This document shows positions 47,922-58,071 of a stretch of DNA of 64,000 nucleotides, piece after piece. The stretch's first letter is position 1; the number at the start of each line of letters is the position of its first letter. The DNA lies in the NCBI GenBank assembly GCA_031317595.1, contig JANCMB010000001.1:1544971-1608970 (forward strand), in the 5' to 3' direction. Source of the stretch: Glutamicibacter sp. PS (GTDB taxonomy: Bacteria; Actinomycetota; Actinomycetes; Actinomycetales; Micrococcaceae). The translations under genes were made by a program, and so were the position numbers. Under the pieces are notes generated by a model, which did no database searches, had not been told where the DNA came from, and saw only the letters and a list, made by a program, of their open reading frames with translations.

Positions 47922-49262
47922 CTAGTGGACTTGATTCAACGCCGAACGTCGACGCCCCCGAATGCGCCGCCTAATCTGCTGTGCGACAAGGGCCACGAGC
48001 ACGACGAACACCGCGAGAATGCCGATACCGGCGAAGGCCGGTCCGGACCCGTAGCCATCGACCATGGCACCGGTCAGCGGCGAACCCAAGGCGGTACCGG
48101 TGGTCATGGCCGTGCCATACCAACCCATCGCCTCGCCGCGGCGCTTTTCGGCCACAAGGTCGGTAAGCCACTCGGAGGCCGCCGAAAGGGTCGGCGCACA
48201 GAGCAACCCGGGGGCAATCGACAGCAGCGCCAGTGACCAGGTATCGGTGGCGAAGTACATCGGGATGGTCAGCACGCCCATGGCCAAAAGCAGGAACAGC
48301 GGGGAGATCTGCCGTTCAATCATGCCGTAGAACAACCCACCGACCAGCGAGGCAGCACACCAGAAGAAGAAGACGATCCCGAGATCTGCGGGAACACCGC
48401 GGTGTTCCAGATCGGCCACGATCCCCACTTCGGTTCCGGTCAGCAACGCCCCGGCCCCGCCGGCGGCAATAAAGACGGCGAGCACGGTGGCACTCATCCA
48501 GCTAAAGCGGCTCTTAAAGGCCCGTCCGCGCGCCTTGATCCGCGCCTTGGTGGACTTCGCACCAGCGAGGATCAGTTCGCCTTCCACTTCGTGCACACCG
48601 GCCGGCGCCGAGGCTAGCAGGCTCGCCTCGGCGCCAAGGCGTTCCTCGTGGGCACTGGCCGTAGTTTCACCCCCCGTGCTCTCGCTCCGGGTGGGCGGGT
48701 TGAGCCACATGAGACCGAGCCCGGCCAGTGAGGTGCTGATGCCGATCACGCTCAGTCCGATCGTCGTACTGATCTGGGTGGCGATCAGTCCGGCCGATGC
48801 CGGTCCGACGATGAATACCAATTCGGTAGCCATCGCATCGAGGGCAAAAGCCGAACGGCGCGTTTCGCCGGTGGTCATAATGCCCAAGGCGGTACGGACC
48901 ACAGAGAAAACCGGCAGCGCGAACAGACCGCCGATGAAGGCTAAGAGATAGACGAAGGGCAGCGACACATGTGGCACAGTGCACCACACGGCGGTTTCGA
49001 CAATGACCGAGGGTAAGAGGGCTCGGCGTAGGCCCCAGGTGTCTACCCGGCTGCCACGCCACGGGGCACCGATCGCAATACCGATGGTCATCAGCGCGGT
49101 GGCGAGACCCGCGGTCGTCCAGTCTTGGTCGAGGTTGAGCACCAGATGCAGCAACAGCAGCATGCTGAGCGCGGAATGAGGTAGGCGAGCGACCATTCCG
49201 ATAACTAGTAGGGTCGCGATCTTAGGCTGGCTTAGGATCTGCCAGTACCGTTTCATGCCCAC
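47922..49262 (-). CDS. MFS transporter
   Basis: 446 residues, about twelve hydrophobic stretches with a long central loop (about 195-255). An AGGA-like ribosome site fits the GTG at 49262; ATG at 49256 is possible. MFS features: AIGAPWRGSRVDTWGLRRALLPS in the 2-3 loop region and GEAMGWYGTAMTTGTALGSP in the C-terminal half. Substrate unknown. It lies 18 bases upstream (in position) of SseB; the two may form one transcript. Confidence 0.85.
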   Translation of the reverse strand: MGMKRYWQILSQPKIATLLVIGMVARLPHSALSMLLLLHLVLNLDQDWTTAGLATALMTIGIAIGAPWRGSRVDTWGLRRALLPSVIVETAVWCTVPHVSLPFVYLLAFIGGLFALPVFSVVRTALGIMTTGETRRSAFALDAMATELVFIVGPASAGLIATQISTTIGLSVIGISTSLAGLGLMWLNPPTRSESTGGETTASAHEERLGAEASLLASAPAGVHEVEGELILAGAKSTKARIKARGRAFKSRFSWMSATVLAVFIAAGGAGALLTGTEVGIVADLEHRGVPADLGIVFFFWCAASLVGGLFYGMIERQISPLFLLLAMGVLTIPMYFATDTWSLALLSIAPGLLCAPTLSAASEWLTDLVAEKRRGEAMGWYGTAMTTGTALGSPLTGAMVDGYGSGPAFAGIGILAVFVVLVALVAQQIRRRIRGRRRSALNQVH

Positions 49263-49279
49263 ACTATCTTTGTCCTTTC

Positions 49280-50161
49280 TTAGTGTGCCGTGCTCATCAA
49301 ACTCAGTTCCATCGAGTCCACTGCTTCGGCGAAGTGAACATCTTGAGCAAGTTCCGTGTGGATCTGGCGGGCCGTAGCTTCGGCCAGTTCCTTCGGTGTT
49401 CCGTGTCGGAAAACCAGTTGTACGTTCAGTTCGGGGCCAACTCCCCCGCCGCCAACAACCGCGCCATCGCGGTCGCGGCTGGCTACACCTCGGCCTGGGC
49501 CTAGGCGTACCGAATCAATCATCTGATGCTCGGCAACCGCCTGGCCAATGAGCTCCGCCAGGGACTCGTCGCGATAACTTGGCACCCAGGGCACCTGTTT
49601 CGCCAGCGTCCACACACCTGGACGGCGCAGCACGAACGTGAATTCACTACCGGGGTTCATCACCAAGAGCTGAGCTTCCTCGCTGACCGCGGAGAGCGCC
49701 GCCCGAGGCGCGTAAACTGCGACCGGACGCGCCTGCGGGTGCCATGCCTGCAGATCGCCCACCGTGGTAAAGATCGGCAGTGCCATACGTCCGTCGGGCG
49801 CCTTGATTTTCACCAGCGCCATATCGGCTTCCTTATCGGACGCGAATCCGTGTTCGGTCATCGCTTCCTCGCCGAGCTGAGCCACCACGGCAACAAATAC
49901 GCGCGCGTTGGCCAGCGCTGCATGCACGCCCGCTTCATCACCGGTTCCGGCACGAAGCGCCTGTATTGCGGCCACCACGTCCGGGTTCGCGAGTCCGTCA
50001 TCCTGATCGAAATTGTGCAGCGGGTTTCCTTCCCCGCTGAGGTCTCGACCTTCCCAGCTTTGCCCCGCAGAATCGCTCGGTTCACCGGCTCTGGCCAGGG
50101 CCGCCGCGATATGTCCGGGCAGGTGGCGCTGCGAGGTTTGCTCTGGGTTGTGACTGCTCAT
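49280..50161 (-). CDS. SseB-family protein
   Basis: 293 residues with two SseB-like halves. Motifs: ALANARVFVAVVAQLGE, LPIFTTVGDLQAWHP and AQLLVMNPGSEFTF. Widely kept in actinobacteria next to the histidine gene priA, as here. Function unknown; despite the name there is no type III secretion system. Confidence 0.85.
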   Translation of the reverse strand: MSSHNPEQTSQRHLPGHIAAALARAGEPSDSAGQSWEGRDLSGEGNPLHNFDQDDGLANPDVVAAIQALRAGTGDEAGVHAALANARVFVAVVAQLGEEAMTEHGFASDKEADMALVKIKAPDGRMALPIFTTVGDLQAWHPQARPVAVYAPRAALSAVSEEAQLLVMNPGSEFTFVLRRPGVWTLAKQVPWVPSYRDESLAELIGQAVAEHQMIDSVRLGPGRGVASRDRDGAVVGGGGVGPELNVQLVFRHGTPKELAEATARQIHTELAQDVHFAEAVDSMELSLMSTAH

Positions 50162-50241
50162 GGCTCCATGCTATCGGTCGGGGCAAGCGGCGAGGTTGTC
50201 CGTGCGGCTGAACTCATAGTGCGCTGCGCCACGCACGATCC

Positions 50242-50292
50242 TAAAAAAGGCTCAGGCCGACAGCGCACCTGTCATGCGCTGCCGGCCTGAGC
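50242..50292 (-). terminator. Strong terminator after priA
   Basis: On the minus strand GGCTCAGGCCGGCAGCGCA pairs with TGCGCTGTCGGCCTGAGCC with one mismatch, a 7-base loop and a run of six T. It ends the hisC-hisB-hisH-small gene-priA string. Confidence 0.92.
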
Positions 50293-50320
50293 CGAAATGC
50301 TGGGGAATTCCCCTCTGAAG

Positions 50321-51058
50321 CTAAGCTCGTCCGGCGACGTCGAGCGCCTCTGGCAAGGTGAACTGGCCCGAATAGAGGGCCTTACCCATAATCGCACCTT
50401 CAACACCGGCAGGAACGAGTTCGCGTAGCACGCGCAGATCTTCCAGCGAGGAAATACCTCCGGAGGCGACAATAGGCTTATCGGTCTTGGCGCAGAGTTC
50501 ACGCAACAGTTCAACGTTCGGTCCGCGCAGGGTGCCGTCCTTGGTCACGTCGGTGACTACGTACCGCGCACATCCGGCATCCTCCAAGCGCGCCAGCACC
50601 TCCCAAAGGTCTCCGCCTTCTTTGGTCCAGCCGCGTCCGGCCAAGGTCGTGCCGCGCACGTCCATCCCCACGGCGATCTTGTCACCGAAGCGTTCGATGG
50701 CGCGGGCGGTCCATTCCGGGTTTTCCAACGCCGCGGTACCCAGATTGACACGGGTAGCCCCAAATTCTAGGGCACGTTCCAGCGAGGAATCGTCGCGAAT
50801 GCCGCCGGATAGTTCAACGTTGATCTTCAGCTCTTCGGCAATACGCTGCACGATCTGGGTGTTATGCCCTCGGTCGAAAGCGGCATCCAAGTCCACCAGA
50901 TGCAGCCACTGTGCCCCGTCGTTCTGCCACGCCAATGCGGCCTCGAGTGGGTCGCCGTAGCCGGTTTCCGAGCCGGCTTCACCCTGCACAAGACGCACCG
51001 CCTGTCCCCCGGCGATGTCTACGGCGGGCAACAGCTCAAGAATGGGTAGCTCGCTCAT
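50321..51058 (-). CDS. priA: PriA/HisA phosphoribosyl isomerase
   Basis: 245 residues from the ATG at 51058 ([20 protein letters not shown]); the longer frame to 51148 has a poor N-terminus. TIM barrel with [35 protein letters not shown] and [12 protein letters not shown]. In actinobacteria one PriA enzyme does both HisA and TrpF isomerisations. No trpF is in the window, in line with this. Last gene of the his string. Confidence 0.93.
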   Translation of the reverse strand: MSELPILELLPAVDIAGGQAVRLVQGEAGSETGYGDPLEAALAWQNDGAQWLHLVDLDAAFDRGHNTQIVQRIAEELKINVELSGGIRDDSSLERALEFGATRVNLGTAALENPEWTARAIERFGDKIAVGMDVRGTTLAGRGWTKEGGDLWEVLARLEDAGCARYVVTDVTKDGTLRGPNVELLRELCAKTDKPIVASGGISSLEDLRVLRELVPAGVEGAIMGKALYSGQFTLPEALDVAGRA

Positions 51059-51081
51059 TGCTTGTCTTCTCCTTGAAGTTC

Positions 51082-51231
51082 TTAGTACGTCAGGGCCCAG
51101 GCGGCGACAACTGCGGTCACGGCCAGCACCCAAAGGGCAATCTGCCAAGAAATATGTGCGCTCTGCTTACGTAGCGATAACGCGCCACCGCCGAGGAATC
51201 CGGCGAGTCCGAGAAGTACTACGGACCACAT
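51082..51231 (-). CDS. Small two-segment membrane protein between hisH and priA
   Basis: 49 residues from the ATG at 51231. The start lies one base beyond the hisH stop, so coupling is likely. Two hydrophobic segments (3-14 and 29-47) flank a basic loop ([10 protein letters not shown]). A small membrane protein occupies this slot in related Micrococcaceae as far as I recall. Function unknown. Confidence 0.6.
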   Translation of the reverse strand: MWSVVLLGLAGFLGGGALSLRKQSAHISWQIALWVLAVTAVVAAWALTY

Positions 51232-51232
51232 A

Positions 51233-51868
51233 TTAGAGGCTCGCCAACCAGTTGCGCAGTAGCTTCTGGCCGGCTTCACCGGACTTCTCCGGGTGAAACT
51301 GCACAGCTGAGAGCGGGCCGTTTTCTACCGCGGCCACGAAATCGCTCCCGTGGTTTGACCATGTCACCTTCGGCGGAGTCATCGCCGGCTGCGTAACGTC
51401 AAACGCCCAGTCCAGCACCGCATAGGAGTGAACGAAATAGAAACGCTCGTTTTCGATGCCCTTGAAAAGGTTGCTCCCTTCGGCAGCCTTCACGGTGTTC
51501 CAGCCCATGTGCGGAATGACATCGGCCTTCAGACGCTCGACCACGCCAGGCCATTCACCGATGCCCTCGGTTTTCACCCCATGCTCGACGCCTTGTTCGA
51601 AGAACACCTGGTGCCCCACGCAGATACCAAGTACCGGTTTACCGCCGGCAATGCGCCGACCGATCCAACGCAATGACCCACTGGCCTTCAGTGCGTCCAT
51701 CACGGCAGCAAAGGCTCCCACCCCGGGCACCACCACACCGTCGGCGTCCTGAATCGCCTTCGGGTCCGCGGTTAGTTCGACGTCGGCCCCGGCGGCCTCC
51801 AATGCACGGACCGCGGAGCGGACGTTGCCAGAACCGTACTCGAGTACGACGACCTTCTTTGCAGTCAT
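51233..51868 (-). CDS. hisH: Imidazole glycerol phosphate synthase glutaminase subunit
   Basis: 211 residues. Class I glutamine amidotransferase with the active Cys in [17 protein letters not shown], and the C-terminal His in [13 protein letters not shown]. It supplies ammonia to HisF; hisF is not in this window. Two bases after hisB. Confidence 0.96.
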   Translation of the reverse strand: MTAKKVVVLEYGSGNVRSAVRALEAAGADVELTADPKAIQDADGVVVPGVGAFAAVMDALKASGSLRWIGRRIAGGKPVLGICVGHQVFFEQGVEHGVKTEGIGEWPGVVERLKADVIPHMGWNTVKAAEGSNLFKGIENERFYFVHSYAVLDWAFDVTQPAMTPPKVTWSNHGSDFVAAVENGPLSAVQFHPEKSGEAGQKLLRNWLASL

Positions 51869-51870
51869 GC

Positions 51871-52491
51871 TTACAGTGCACCCTTCGTCGACGGGATTTG
51901 GTCACCCATGCGGGCATCGGGTTCAGTTGCCTCGCGCAGCGCCCGGGCAAAGGCCTTGAACTGTGCCTCGACAATATGGTGCGGGTCTCGGCCTGAAAGC
52001 ACCTCGATATGCGCGCAAATCTGGGCGTGGAAGGTAATCGCTTCAAAGGCATGGCGCGTCATGGAACCAGTGAAGTGCCCGCCGATGAGGTGGTACTCCT
52101 GACCGGCCGGCTCGCCCCCGTGGACGAGGTAAGGACGCCCGGAGACATCTACAACGGCACGTGCCAGCGCCTCGTCCAAGGGCGCATAGGCGGTACCGAA
52201 GCGACGGATACCGGCCTTGTTGCCTAGGGCCACGCGCAAAACTTCACCGATGGTGATCGCAACGTCCTCGACGGTGTGGTGCACGTCGATATGCGTGTCC
52301 CCGGTCGCGCGGACTGTCAGGTCGATCAGCGAGTGCTTGGACAGCGCGGTGAGCATATGGTCATAGAACGGAACGCTGGTGGAGATCTCGCTGGTGCCGG
52401 TCCCATCGAGGTCCAGTTCCACAAACACGGAGGATTCGCTAGTCACGCGTTCCATGCGTGCCCGACGTGCGCCAATCAGTTCGGCAGTCAT
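51871..52491 (-). CDS. hisB: Imidazoleglycerol-phosphate dehydratase
   Basis: 206 residues, monofunctional HisB. Manganese-binding blocks: [17 protein letters not shown] and [34 protein letters not shown] is also typical. Seventh-step enzyme of histidine synthesis. Between hisC and hisH. Confidence 0.97.
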   Translation of the reverse strand: MTAELIGARRARMERVTSESSVFVELDLDGTGTSEISTSVPFYDHMLTALSKHSLIDLTVRATGDTHIDVHHTVEDVAITIGEVLRVALGNKAGIRRFGTAYAPLDEALARAVVDVSGRPYLVHGGEPAGQEYHLIGGHFTGSMTRHAFEAITFHAQICAHIEVLSGRDPHHIVEAQFKAFARALREATEPDARMGDQIPSTKGAL

Positions 52492-52518
52492 TATTTCCTT
52501 TGCGGTAGTTCGTTCTCG

Positions 52519-53625
52519 CTAGTTCGCTGCGTCCAACAGCTCGGCCAGTCGGTCGAGGAAGGCCGTCGTCTCGGCTTCGGTACCGGCCGTCACGCGCAAA
52601 GTTCCGGGGATCCCGTTGTTTCGCACGATAATGCCTGCTTCCAGAAGTCCCTGCCAGATGGCCTCGGGATCGTCGAGCCCGCCGAAAAACACAAAATTCG
52701 AGTCGCTCACCGATGGCTTGAGCCCAAGTTCTTTGAGTCGTTCCACGATCCGGTCGCGCTGCACCTTGATCGCTTCGACTTCCGCCAAAAGTAGATCCAC
52801 GTTCTTCAGCGCAGCAATGGCGGTAGCTTGGGTGACCGCGGAAAGGTGGTAGGGCAGACGTACCAGACGGATGGCATCGGTGACCTCGGGCGCGGCCGCA
52901 AGATAGCCCAGTCGAGCACCGGCAAGGGCGAAAGCCTTCGACATGGTACGCGTTACGATCAGCCGTTGGCGATCGGCAAGCAGGGTCAGCGCCGAACGCG
53001 TTCCGGCCAAGGAGAACTCGGCATAGGCTTCGTCGACGACGACCATGGCGTTGGTTTCGGAGCACGCCTCATATACGGCCTCGATGACATCTAGCCCCAA
53101 CGCCGTACCGGTTGGATTATTCGGCGAACAAAGGATGACAATATTGGGTCGGTGCTCGCGCACCTGGGCTGCTGCCGATGCGGCGGTTAGTTCGAAATCT
53201 TCATCACGGGTCCCGGCGATAAAGGTGGTGTCGGTGCCACTGGCAAGGAGCGGATACATCGAATAGGTCGGAACGAAGCTCATTACGCTACGTCCTGGAC
53301 CACCGAATGCTTGCAGAATCTGCTGAAGGATCTCGTTGGACCCATTGGCCGCCCAGATATTGTCGGCGGCTAACTCGTGACCCAGATAGTCGGCGAGACG
53401 TGCGCGGAGTTCGGTAAATTCCCGGTCTGGATATCGGTTCAGTGTGGTTGCCGCAGCCACTACCTCATCACTAATGGCCCGAACTACTGCATCGGGCAAT
53501 GGATGGGTGTTCTCGTTGACGTTCAGCTGAATGGGCACGTCGATCTGTGGCGCGCCATAGGGAGAAAGCCCTCGGAGATTCTCGCGTAAGGGCAGCTGAC
53601 TCAAAAGTTCACTGCGGTCATTCAC
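52519..53625 (-). CDS. hisC: Histidinol-phosphate aminotransferase
   Basis: 368 residues, class II PLP aminotransferase. The PLP lysine is in TRTMSKAFALAGARLGYL, and ILCSPNNPTGTAL and VVVDEAYAEF are the family motifs. It transaminates imidazole acetol phosphate. First gene of the minus-strand his string here; hisD, hisG and hisE are not seen. Confidence 0.95.
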   Translation of the reverse strand: MNDRSELLSQLPLRENLRGLSPYGAPQIDVPIQLNVNENTHPLPDAVVRAISDEVVAAATTLNRYPDREFTELRARLADYLGHELAADNIWAANGSNEILQQILQAFGGPGRSVMSFVPTYSMYPLLASGTDTTFIAGTRDEDFELTAASAAAQVREHRPNIVILCSPNNPTGTALGLDVIEAVYEACSETNAMVVVDEAYAEFSLAGTRSALTLLADRQRLIVTRTMSKAFALAGARLGYLAAAPEVTDAIRLVRLPYHLSAVTQATAIAALKNVDLLLAEVEAIKVQRDRIVERLKELGLKPSVSDSNFVFFGGLDDPEAIWQGLLEAGIIVRNNGIPGTLRVTAGTEAETTAFLDRLAELLDAAN

Positions 53626-53701
53626 GGTTTAATTCTAGTCGCGCAGTGACCTCCCGCTTCAATCGAGGTCGCTACTAGGTAATAAACCGCACTTCAACAG
53701 G

Positions 53702-54052
53702 CTAGTCGAGAACCGGGATCTGCAGGGTGTCGCCCGCCTGAATTGCGCCGTACTCGATGGAGTTGATCTCGCTGATGTACTGCATGGCGGAGTAGATATC
53801 GTGCTCTCCGGCGTGTTCACGAGCCAGATCCCACAGCGTGTCTCCAGGAATCACGGTCACTTCAACGAACTCTTGCCCTTGCGGCGCGGCGGAACTGGCC
53901 TGTGCGGAATTGAAGAACATGGCGACGAAGAATGCCGCGGCGACGGTCAGCGCAAATACGGGGATTCCTACCAGCACGGCCCAACCGCGACGATTGATCT
54001 TGATCTTCAAGGGAGCGGCCTTGGTGGTGGCGTCCAACGCAAGAGTACCCAT
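53702..54052 (-). CDS. LysM-domain membrane protein, probable SOS division inhibitor partner of lexA
   Basis: 116 residues: short cytoplasmic N-terminus, one membrane segment (about 24-47), then a LysM domain (64-113, EVTVIPGDTLWDLAREH...) outside the cell. It is divergent from lexA across LexA boxes. The same arrangement is known for yneA (Bacillus), chiZ (Mycobacterium) and divS (Corynebacterium), SOS-induced division inhibitors. I infer the same job; the sequence itself shows only anchor and LysM. Confidence 0.8.
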   Translation of the reverse strand: MGTLALDATTKAAPLKIKINRRGWAVLVGIPVFALTVAAAFFVAMFFNSAQASSAAPQGQEFVEVTVIPGDTLWDLAREHAGEHDIYSAMQYISEINSIEYGAIQAGDTLQIPVLD

Positions 54053-54083
54053 GATGTTTTCTCCTCATGTGTGGCTACGAGTG

Positions 54084-54127
54084 TTCCGAGTTCGAATTCG
54101 AACAACTAGTTCGAACATGTATTCGGA
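54084..54127. promoter_or_regulatory. LexA operators (SOS boxes) between lexA and the LysM gene
   Basis: Dense TTCGAA-type repeats. The best match to CGAAC-N4-GTTCG is CGAACATGTATTCG at 54112-54125, with one mismatch. An overlapping CGAAC-N5-GTTCG lies at 54099-54113. They sit between the divergent lexA and LysM gene starts. Confidence 0.75.
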
Positions 54128-54313
54128 AGTAGTACATCTGTTCTAACACCGCTCGATCGACGTTGTCCAGACACCTTCGAACAAATCTTTGAAAGAGGAG
54201 TCATCTTCTACTAAGATTTCGAAGTAATCGAGCAATGGAAACATCACAGCATTCGGCCCCGACAGTTTGTCATTCACCGGCGGGATCAGAAGGCTTAGGG
54301 AAGGCAGAAACTC

Positions 54314-55030
54314 ATGTCAGCATCGCAACGCACTCCGCGATCCAACGCTCGATCCCTGACTATTCGTCAGAAGAAGATTCTCGAAACAATTCAGCGCGCT
54401 ATCGGGAAGAATGGCTACCCGCCATCGATGCGTGAGATTGGCGACTCGGTCGGACTGGCAAGCCTCTCAAGCGTGACGCATCAGCTGGGGCAGTTGGAAA
54501 AGTTGGGCTACATCAGACGTGATCCGCGTCGTCCGCGAGCCATGGAGATCCTCCTTCCATTGCAGCTAAACGAAGATGGATCGGCACCTGCACCGGCAGC
54601 CGAGGAACCCAGCCCGGCAGAAGAGTCCAAGGTCATCGAGCTCAGTACCTCGGCCGATACCACGATGGTTCCGCTAGTAGGGCGTATTGCCGCCGGTGGC
54701 CCGATCCTGGCCGAGCAGACCGTAGAAGACGTCTTCTCGCTCCCTCGGCAGCTGGTCGGACATGGCGAGCTCTTTATGTTGCGAGTCTCGGGCGATTCAA
54801 TGGTTGATGCTGCCATCTGCGATGGCGACTGGGTTGTCGTGCGTCGGCAGCAGACCGCCGAAAACGGTGACATTGTGGCGGCGTTGCTCGACGAAGAAGC
54901 AACGGTCAAAACCTTCCGGCAGCGCGATGGGCATACTTGGCTGTTGCCGCAGAATTCCCGTTACGAGCCAATTCTGGGCGACAGTGCCGCCATTATGGGC
55001 CGCGTTGTTTCGGTGATGCGCTCGCTCTAG
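54314..55030 (+). CDS. lexA: LexA repressor
   Basis: 238 residues. Winged helix 15-75 ([20 protein letters not shown], then [16 protein letters not shown]). The cleavage bond is A127-G128 in GRIAAGGPI; the catalytic pair is S162 in GDSM and K199 in ATVKTF. It represses SOS genes and cleaves itself when RecA is active. Its own promoter region holds LexA boxes. Stop overlaps the GH76-like gene by four bases. Confidence 0.97.
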   Translation: MSASQRTPRSNARSLTIRQKKILETIQRAIGKNGYPPSMREIGDSVGLASLSSVTHQLGQLEKLGYIRRDPRRPRAMEILLPLQLNEDGSAPAPAAEEPSPAEESKVIELSTSADTTMVPLVGRIAAGGPILAEQTVEDVFSLPRQLVGHGELFMLRVSGDSMVDAAICDGDWVVVRRQQTAENGDIVAALLDEEATVKTFRQRDGHTWLLPQNSRYEPILGDSAAIMGRVVSVMRSL

Positions 55031-56061
55031 GCGTTCGGTATCGAAGTCGCCGGGCTCAACCGGCACGCGGCGTTGAAAATCATCCAGCGCTGCACGACCG
55101 CAGATAGTTCAATCTCCTGCCGTTCCACCAGCGTTAGCGCGGTGCTGCGCACCATCTGCGCCGCCTTATCGCGCGCCTCGGAGGGAAGTCGCCGGTCACC
55201 TGCGGACAGTGCCAAGTAGCGGCACAGGATGCCGGTAAATAGTGCACCGTCGCCGGTGGCCGAGATCGGCAAGGAGCCGTGCTCGTCGGCCAATTCACGA
55301 CGAATCGCGTGAATCAAGTCGGCCGCACGCGTCAGATCCTCGGACATACCCAAGGCACACAGCGTGGCCAGAGTTGTGCCCTGGTTGTAGGTGTAAATAG
55401 CCGGTTCGAGATCTACGGCGTCATCCTTCAGACGCAGACCATCGAAGTAGAGGCCGCGAGCCGTGTCGAACAGATGCTCATTAAGCCACTGCATCAGCGC
55501 GCGGGCCGCCGTATAGCGTCCGGTACGAACAAACAAAAGCGCTGCCGGGCCGTTGGCCGGCGTATTTTTGAAGTCTCTTGAGCGATTCCAGTAAATTCCG
55601 CCACCCAAACGGTCATCTCCGGCCGCTGCTAGAACCCGACCCAGCTGATGGACCGCCAGGGAAGCCAACGGGGCTCGTTGCCCCGGAAGAGCTGCGGTGA
55701 GGCGTTCCAGACGACGCGCCGCCAACGCAAGCCACGCCATGTCGTCGTAGAAGGCATTCGGGAATTTTCCGAGATTACGCAAGAAGATTCCGCGTAGCAA
55801 CGCCTTAGCCCGCCGGATTTCCTGCATCGCCCGGAGCCGCTCCCCTGATGCGAGCCACAGCTCGGCATCGTCAACGATCGCATCCAAATAGTGCGCCTGC
55901 CACCAGTAGTTCCAGGGCCCTAAGTCGCGAATGTGCCGGTTATCGTCTTGCCTATCGTGGCTTCGTCCAATGAATGTACCGGGGAGTCCGGCGAGGCGAC
56001 GTCCAAAGCGCGCGTGTGTATCGCGGGCCGCGCCGGCGGCAAGTGATCGAAAGGACTCCAC
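55027..56061 (-). CDS. Glycoside hydrolase family 76-like protein
   Basis: 344 residues, GTG start with GTGAGG before it. An (alpha/alpha)6-barrel-like protein with the catalytic Asp pair in [12 protein letters not shown] (D106-D107), [10 protein letters not shown] and [13 protein letters not shown], as in GH76 alpha-1,6-mannanases. No signal peptide, so cytosolic, which is unusual for a mannanase. It is convergent with lexA, four bases overlapping. Confidence 0.75.
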   Translation of the reverse strand: MESFRSLAAGAARDTHARFGRRLAGLPGTFIGRSHDRQDDNRHIRDLGPWNYWWQAHYLDAIVDDAELWLASGERLRAMQEIRRAKALLRGIFLRNLGKFPNAFYDDMAWLALAARRLERLTAALPGQRAPLASLAVHQLGRVLAAAGDDRLGGGIYWNRSRDFKNTPANGPAALLFVRTGRYTAARALMQWLNEHLFDTARGLYFDGLRLKDDAVDLEPAIYTYNQGTTLATLCALGMSEDLTRAADLIHAIRRELADEHGSLPISATGDGALFTGILCRYLALSAGDRRLPSEARDKAAQMVRSTALTLVERQEIELSAVVQRWMIFNAACRLSPATSIPNA

Positions 56062-56079
56062 TGGAACCTCACCGTTTCC

Positions 56080-58071
56080 CTAGGGCTTGAGGCGCTTCAG
56101 CACACCGAGGATCGTCTTCTTATCAACGGTGGGCCACATCGGCGGCAGCGAGCCCTTCAGGAAGGTTCCGTAGCGTGCGGTGGCCATACGGGAATCGAGC
56201 ACAGCCACAACACCCTTGTCGTTGACCGAACGGATCAAGCGTCCGGCACCCTGTGCAAGACGAATGGCTGCGTGAGTGGCCGAGACTTGCATGAACCCAT
56301 TCCCACCGTGCCGGGCAATGTCTTCGGTGCGCGCCTTGGAGATGGGATCATCGGGACGCGGGAAAGGAATTTTATCGATAATCACCAATCGACAGGAATC
56401 CCCCGGGACATCCACGCCTTGCCAGAGCGTCATCGTGCCGAACAGGCAACTATCGCGGTCGGCGGCAAACTGCTCCACCAGCGACTTCATACTGCCTTCA
56501 CCTTGGCAGAGGATCTCGGCATCTAAGCGAGGGCGCAGGATCTCGGCGGCTTCCTCCGCGGAACGTTTAGAGGTAAAGAGCACCAGTGCCCCGCCGCCCG
56601 AGGCGGTGATGAGCTCTTCGATCTCGTCGAGGGTTTCGGCTGAGAGTTGGCGACCGGGTTTGGGCAGGTGTTTGGCCACGTAGAGTATGCCCTGTTTGGG
56701 GTAATCGAAGGGACTGCCAACGTCCACTCCTTCCCAACTGGGAGCACCGGCCCCCATCAACCCCAAGGATCCGGCCACGGAATCGAACTGCGCGCCAATG
56801 GCTAAGGTGGCGCTCGTCAATACCACGGTGCGTCCATCGAACAGCCCTTCCCGGAGCTTGCCAGCCACCGACAGCGGTGCGACATTGAGGGTAGCCGGGG
56901 TACCCGGGTCGGATTCTACGTACCCGCGGCCATCGACAAATTCACGGGGACGGGTCGTATAGAGAACTTCGCGTCGCTCTTCGGTTTCCAGCATCCGAAT
57001 CGCATCATCCATAATGGCTTGTAGCTGGGAACGAGCCGTCTGTCGCCCACCGTCGGCCGGGGCGTTGGCCTCCGGTTTTGTCAAAGCCAGCACTAGGCGA
57101 GACTGTTCGACGATGTCGTTCAGGGCGATGCCCATCTCCTCCGGCAATCCCTTATCCATCAGGCCGGTGGGGATGCCCGTCAACGACTTTTCAAGCCTGT
57201 GGGCTGCCTTGGTGAGTTCATCGACGTTCACCGCGCAGTGACGCTTCGCCCCGCCGGCGGCGGTGAGCACCATTCGCGCGGACAGCGCGCCGGCGACCGA
57301 AGAAGTCACGCGGTCTTGCAGCTCATGAGCCTCATCAATGATGGCGACGTCGAAATCCGGAAGCACGTTCAGCCCCTCGAAGGCCGAAACGGCGAGCAGG
57401 GCGTGGTTGGTAATCACCACATCCGCTTCCGAAGCACGGGCACGCGCCATTTCCGAGAAACATTCGTCGGCCATCGGGCATTTTTGCGACCCTAGGCACT
57501 CCATGGCGGAGACGGAGACCTGCCGCCAAGCCTTATCGCTAACCCCGGGGACCAGCTCATCGCGATCCCCGGTTTCCGTGTGTTCAGCCCATTCGCGAAG
57601 TTTCATGACTTCGTTAGCCAGCGGCGAGTACACCGTGCCAGAGGCTGGGGGTTTCTCATCCATGGAGAACAGCGCACCCTCGTCTTCATCCGGGTAGCCG
57701 CCGCCGAGCTTATATTGGCACAAATAGTTCGAGCGCCCCTTGAGCAAGGACACATCCATGGGGCGCGAGAGCTTGCCCTTGAGCGATTCGAGCAGACGTG
57801 GCACATCACGTCCGACGATCTGAGACTGCAACGCCAACGTGGCGGTGGAGACGATCACGGGTTTTGGCGAGGTTTGCGCGTAAGCCAGCGCCGGAATCAG
57901 GTAGCCCATCGACTTACCCGTTCCGGTACCGGCCTGCACCAGCAGATGACGTTCTTCGTCCAACGCCTCAACGACGTGTTTGACCATCTCCTGCTGACCG
58001 GGGCGCACCTGCCCACCCATGGATTCCACGGCGGCTTGCAGCAGCCCAAGGGCCTGCTCTTGCTTATCCAT
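56080..58071 (-). CDS. dinG: DinG-family ATP-dependent helicase
   Basis: 663 residues. Walker A is QAGTGTGKSMGYLIPAL, DEAH box IIDEAHELQD, and an Fe-S cluster is suggested by Cys in LCQYK, MECLGSQKCPMADECF. Motif VI is RLAQGAGRLIRS. XPD/DinG-type 5'-3' helicases unwind R-loops and damaged DNA. Overlaps the hflX stop by eight bases. Confidence 0.92.
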   Translation of the reverse strand: MDKQEQALGLLQAAVESMGGQVRPGQQEMVKHVVEALDEERHLLVQAGTGTGKSMGYLIPALAYAQTSPKPVIVSTATLALQSQIVGRDVPRLLESLKGKLSRPMDVSLLKGRSNYLCQYKLGGGYPDEDEGALFSMDEKPPASGTVYSPLANEVMKLREWAEHTETGDRDELVPGVSDKAWRQVSVSAMECLGSQKCPMADECFSEMARARASEADVVITNHALLAVSAFEGLNVLPDFDVAIIDEAHELQDRVTSSVAGALSARMVLTAAGGAKRHCAVNVDELTKAAHRLEKSLTGIPTGLMDKGLPEEMGIALNDIVEQSRLVLALTKPEANAPADGGRQTARSQLQAIMDDAIRMLETEERREVLYTTRPREFVDGRGYVESDPGTPATLNVAPLSVAGKLREGLFDGRTVVLTSATLAIGAQFDSVAGSLGLMGAGAPSWEGVDVGSPFDYPKQGILYVAKHLPKPGRQLSAETLDEIEELITASGGGALVLFTSKRSAEEAAEILRPRLDAEILCQGEGSMKSLVEQFAADRDSCLFGTMTLWQGVDVPGDSCRLVIIDKIPFPRPDDPISKARTEDIARHGGNGFMQVSATHAAIRLAQGAGRLIRSVNDKGVVAVLDSRMATARYGTFLKGSLPPMWPTVDKKTILGVLKRLKP

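Noticed and set aside
52439-53065. 208-codon minus-strand frame in another phase of hisC
   Set aside because: Entirely overlaps hisC and the hisB start; Arg/Gly/Ser-rich shadow.
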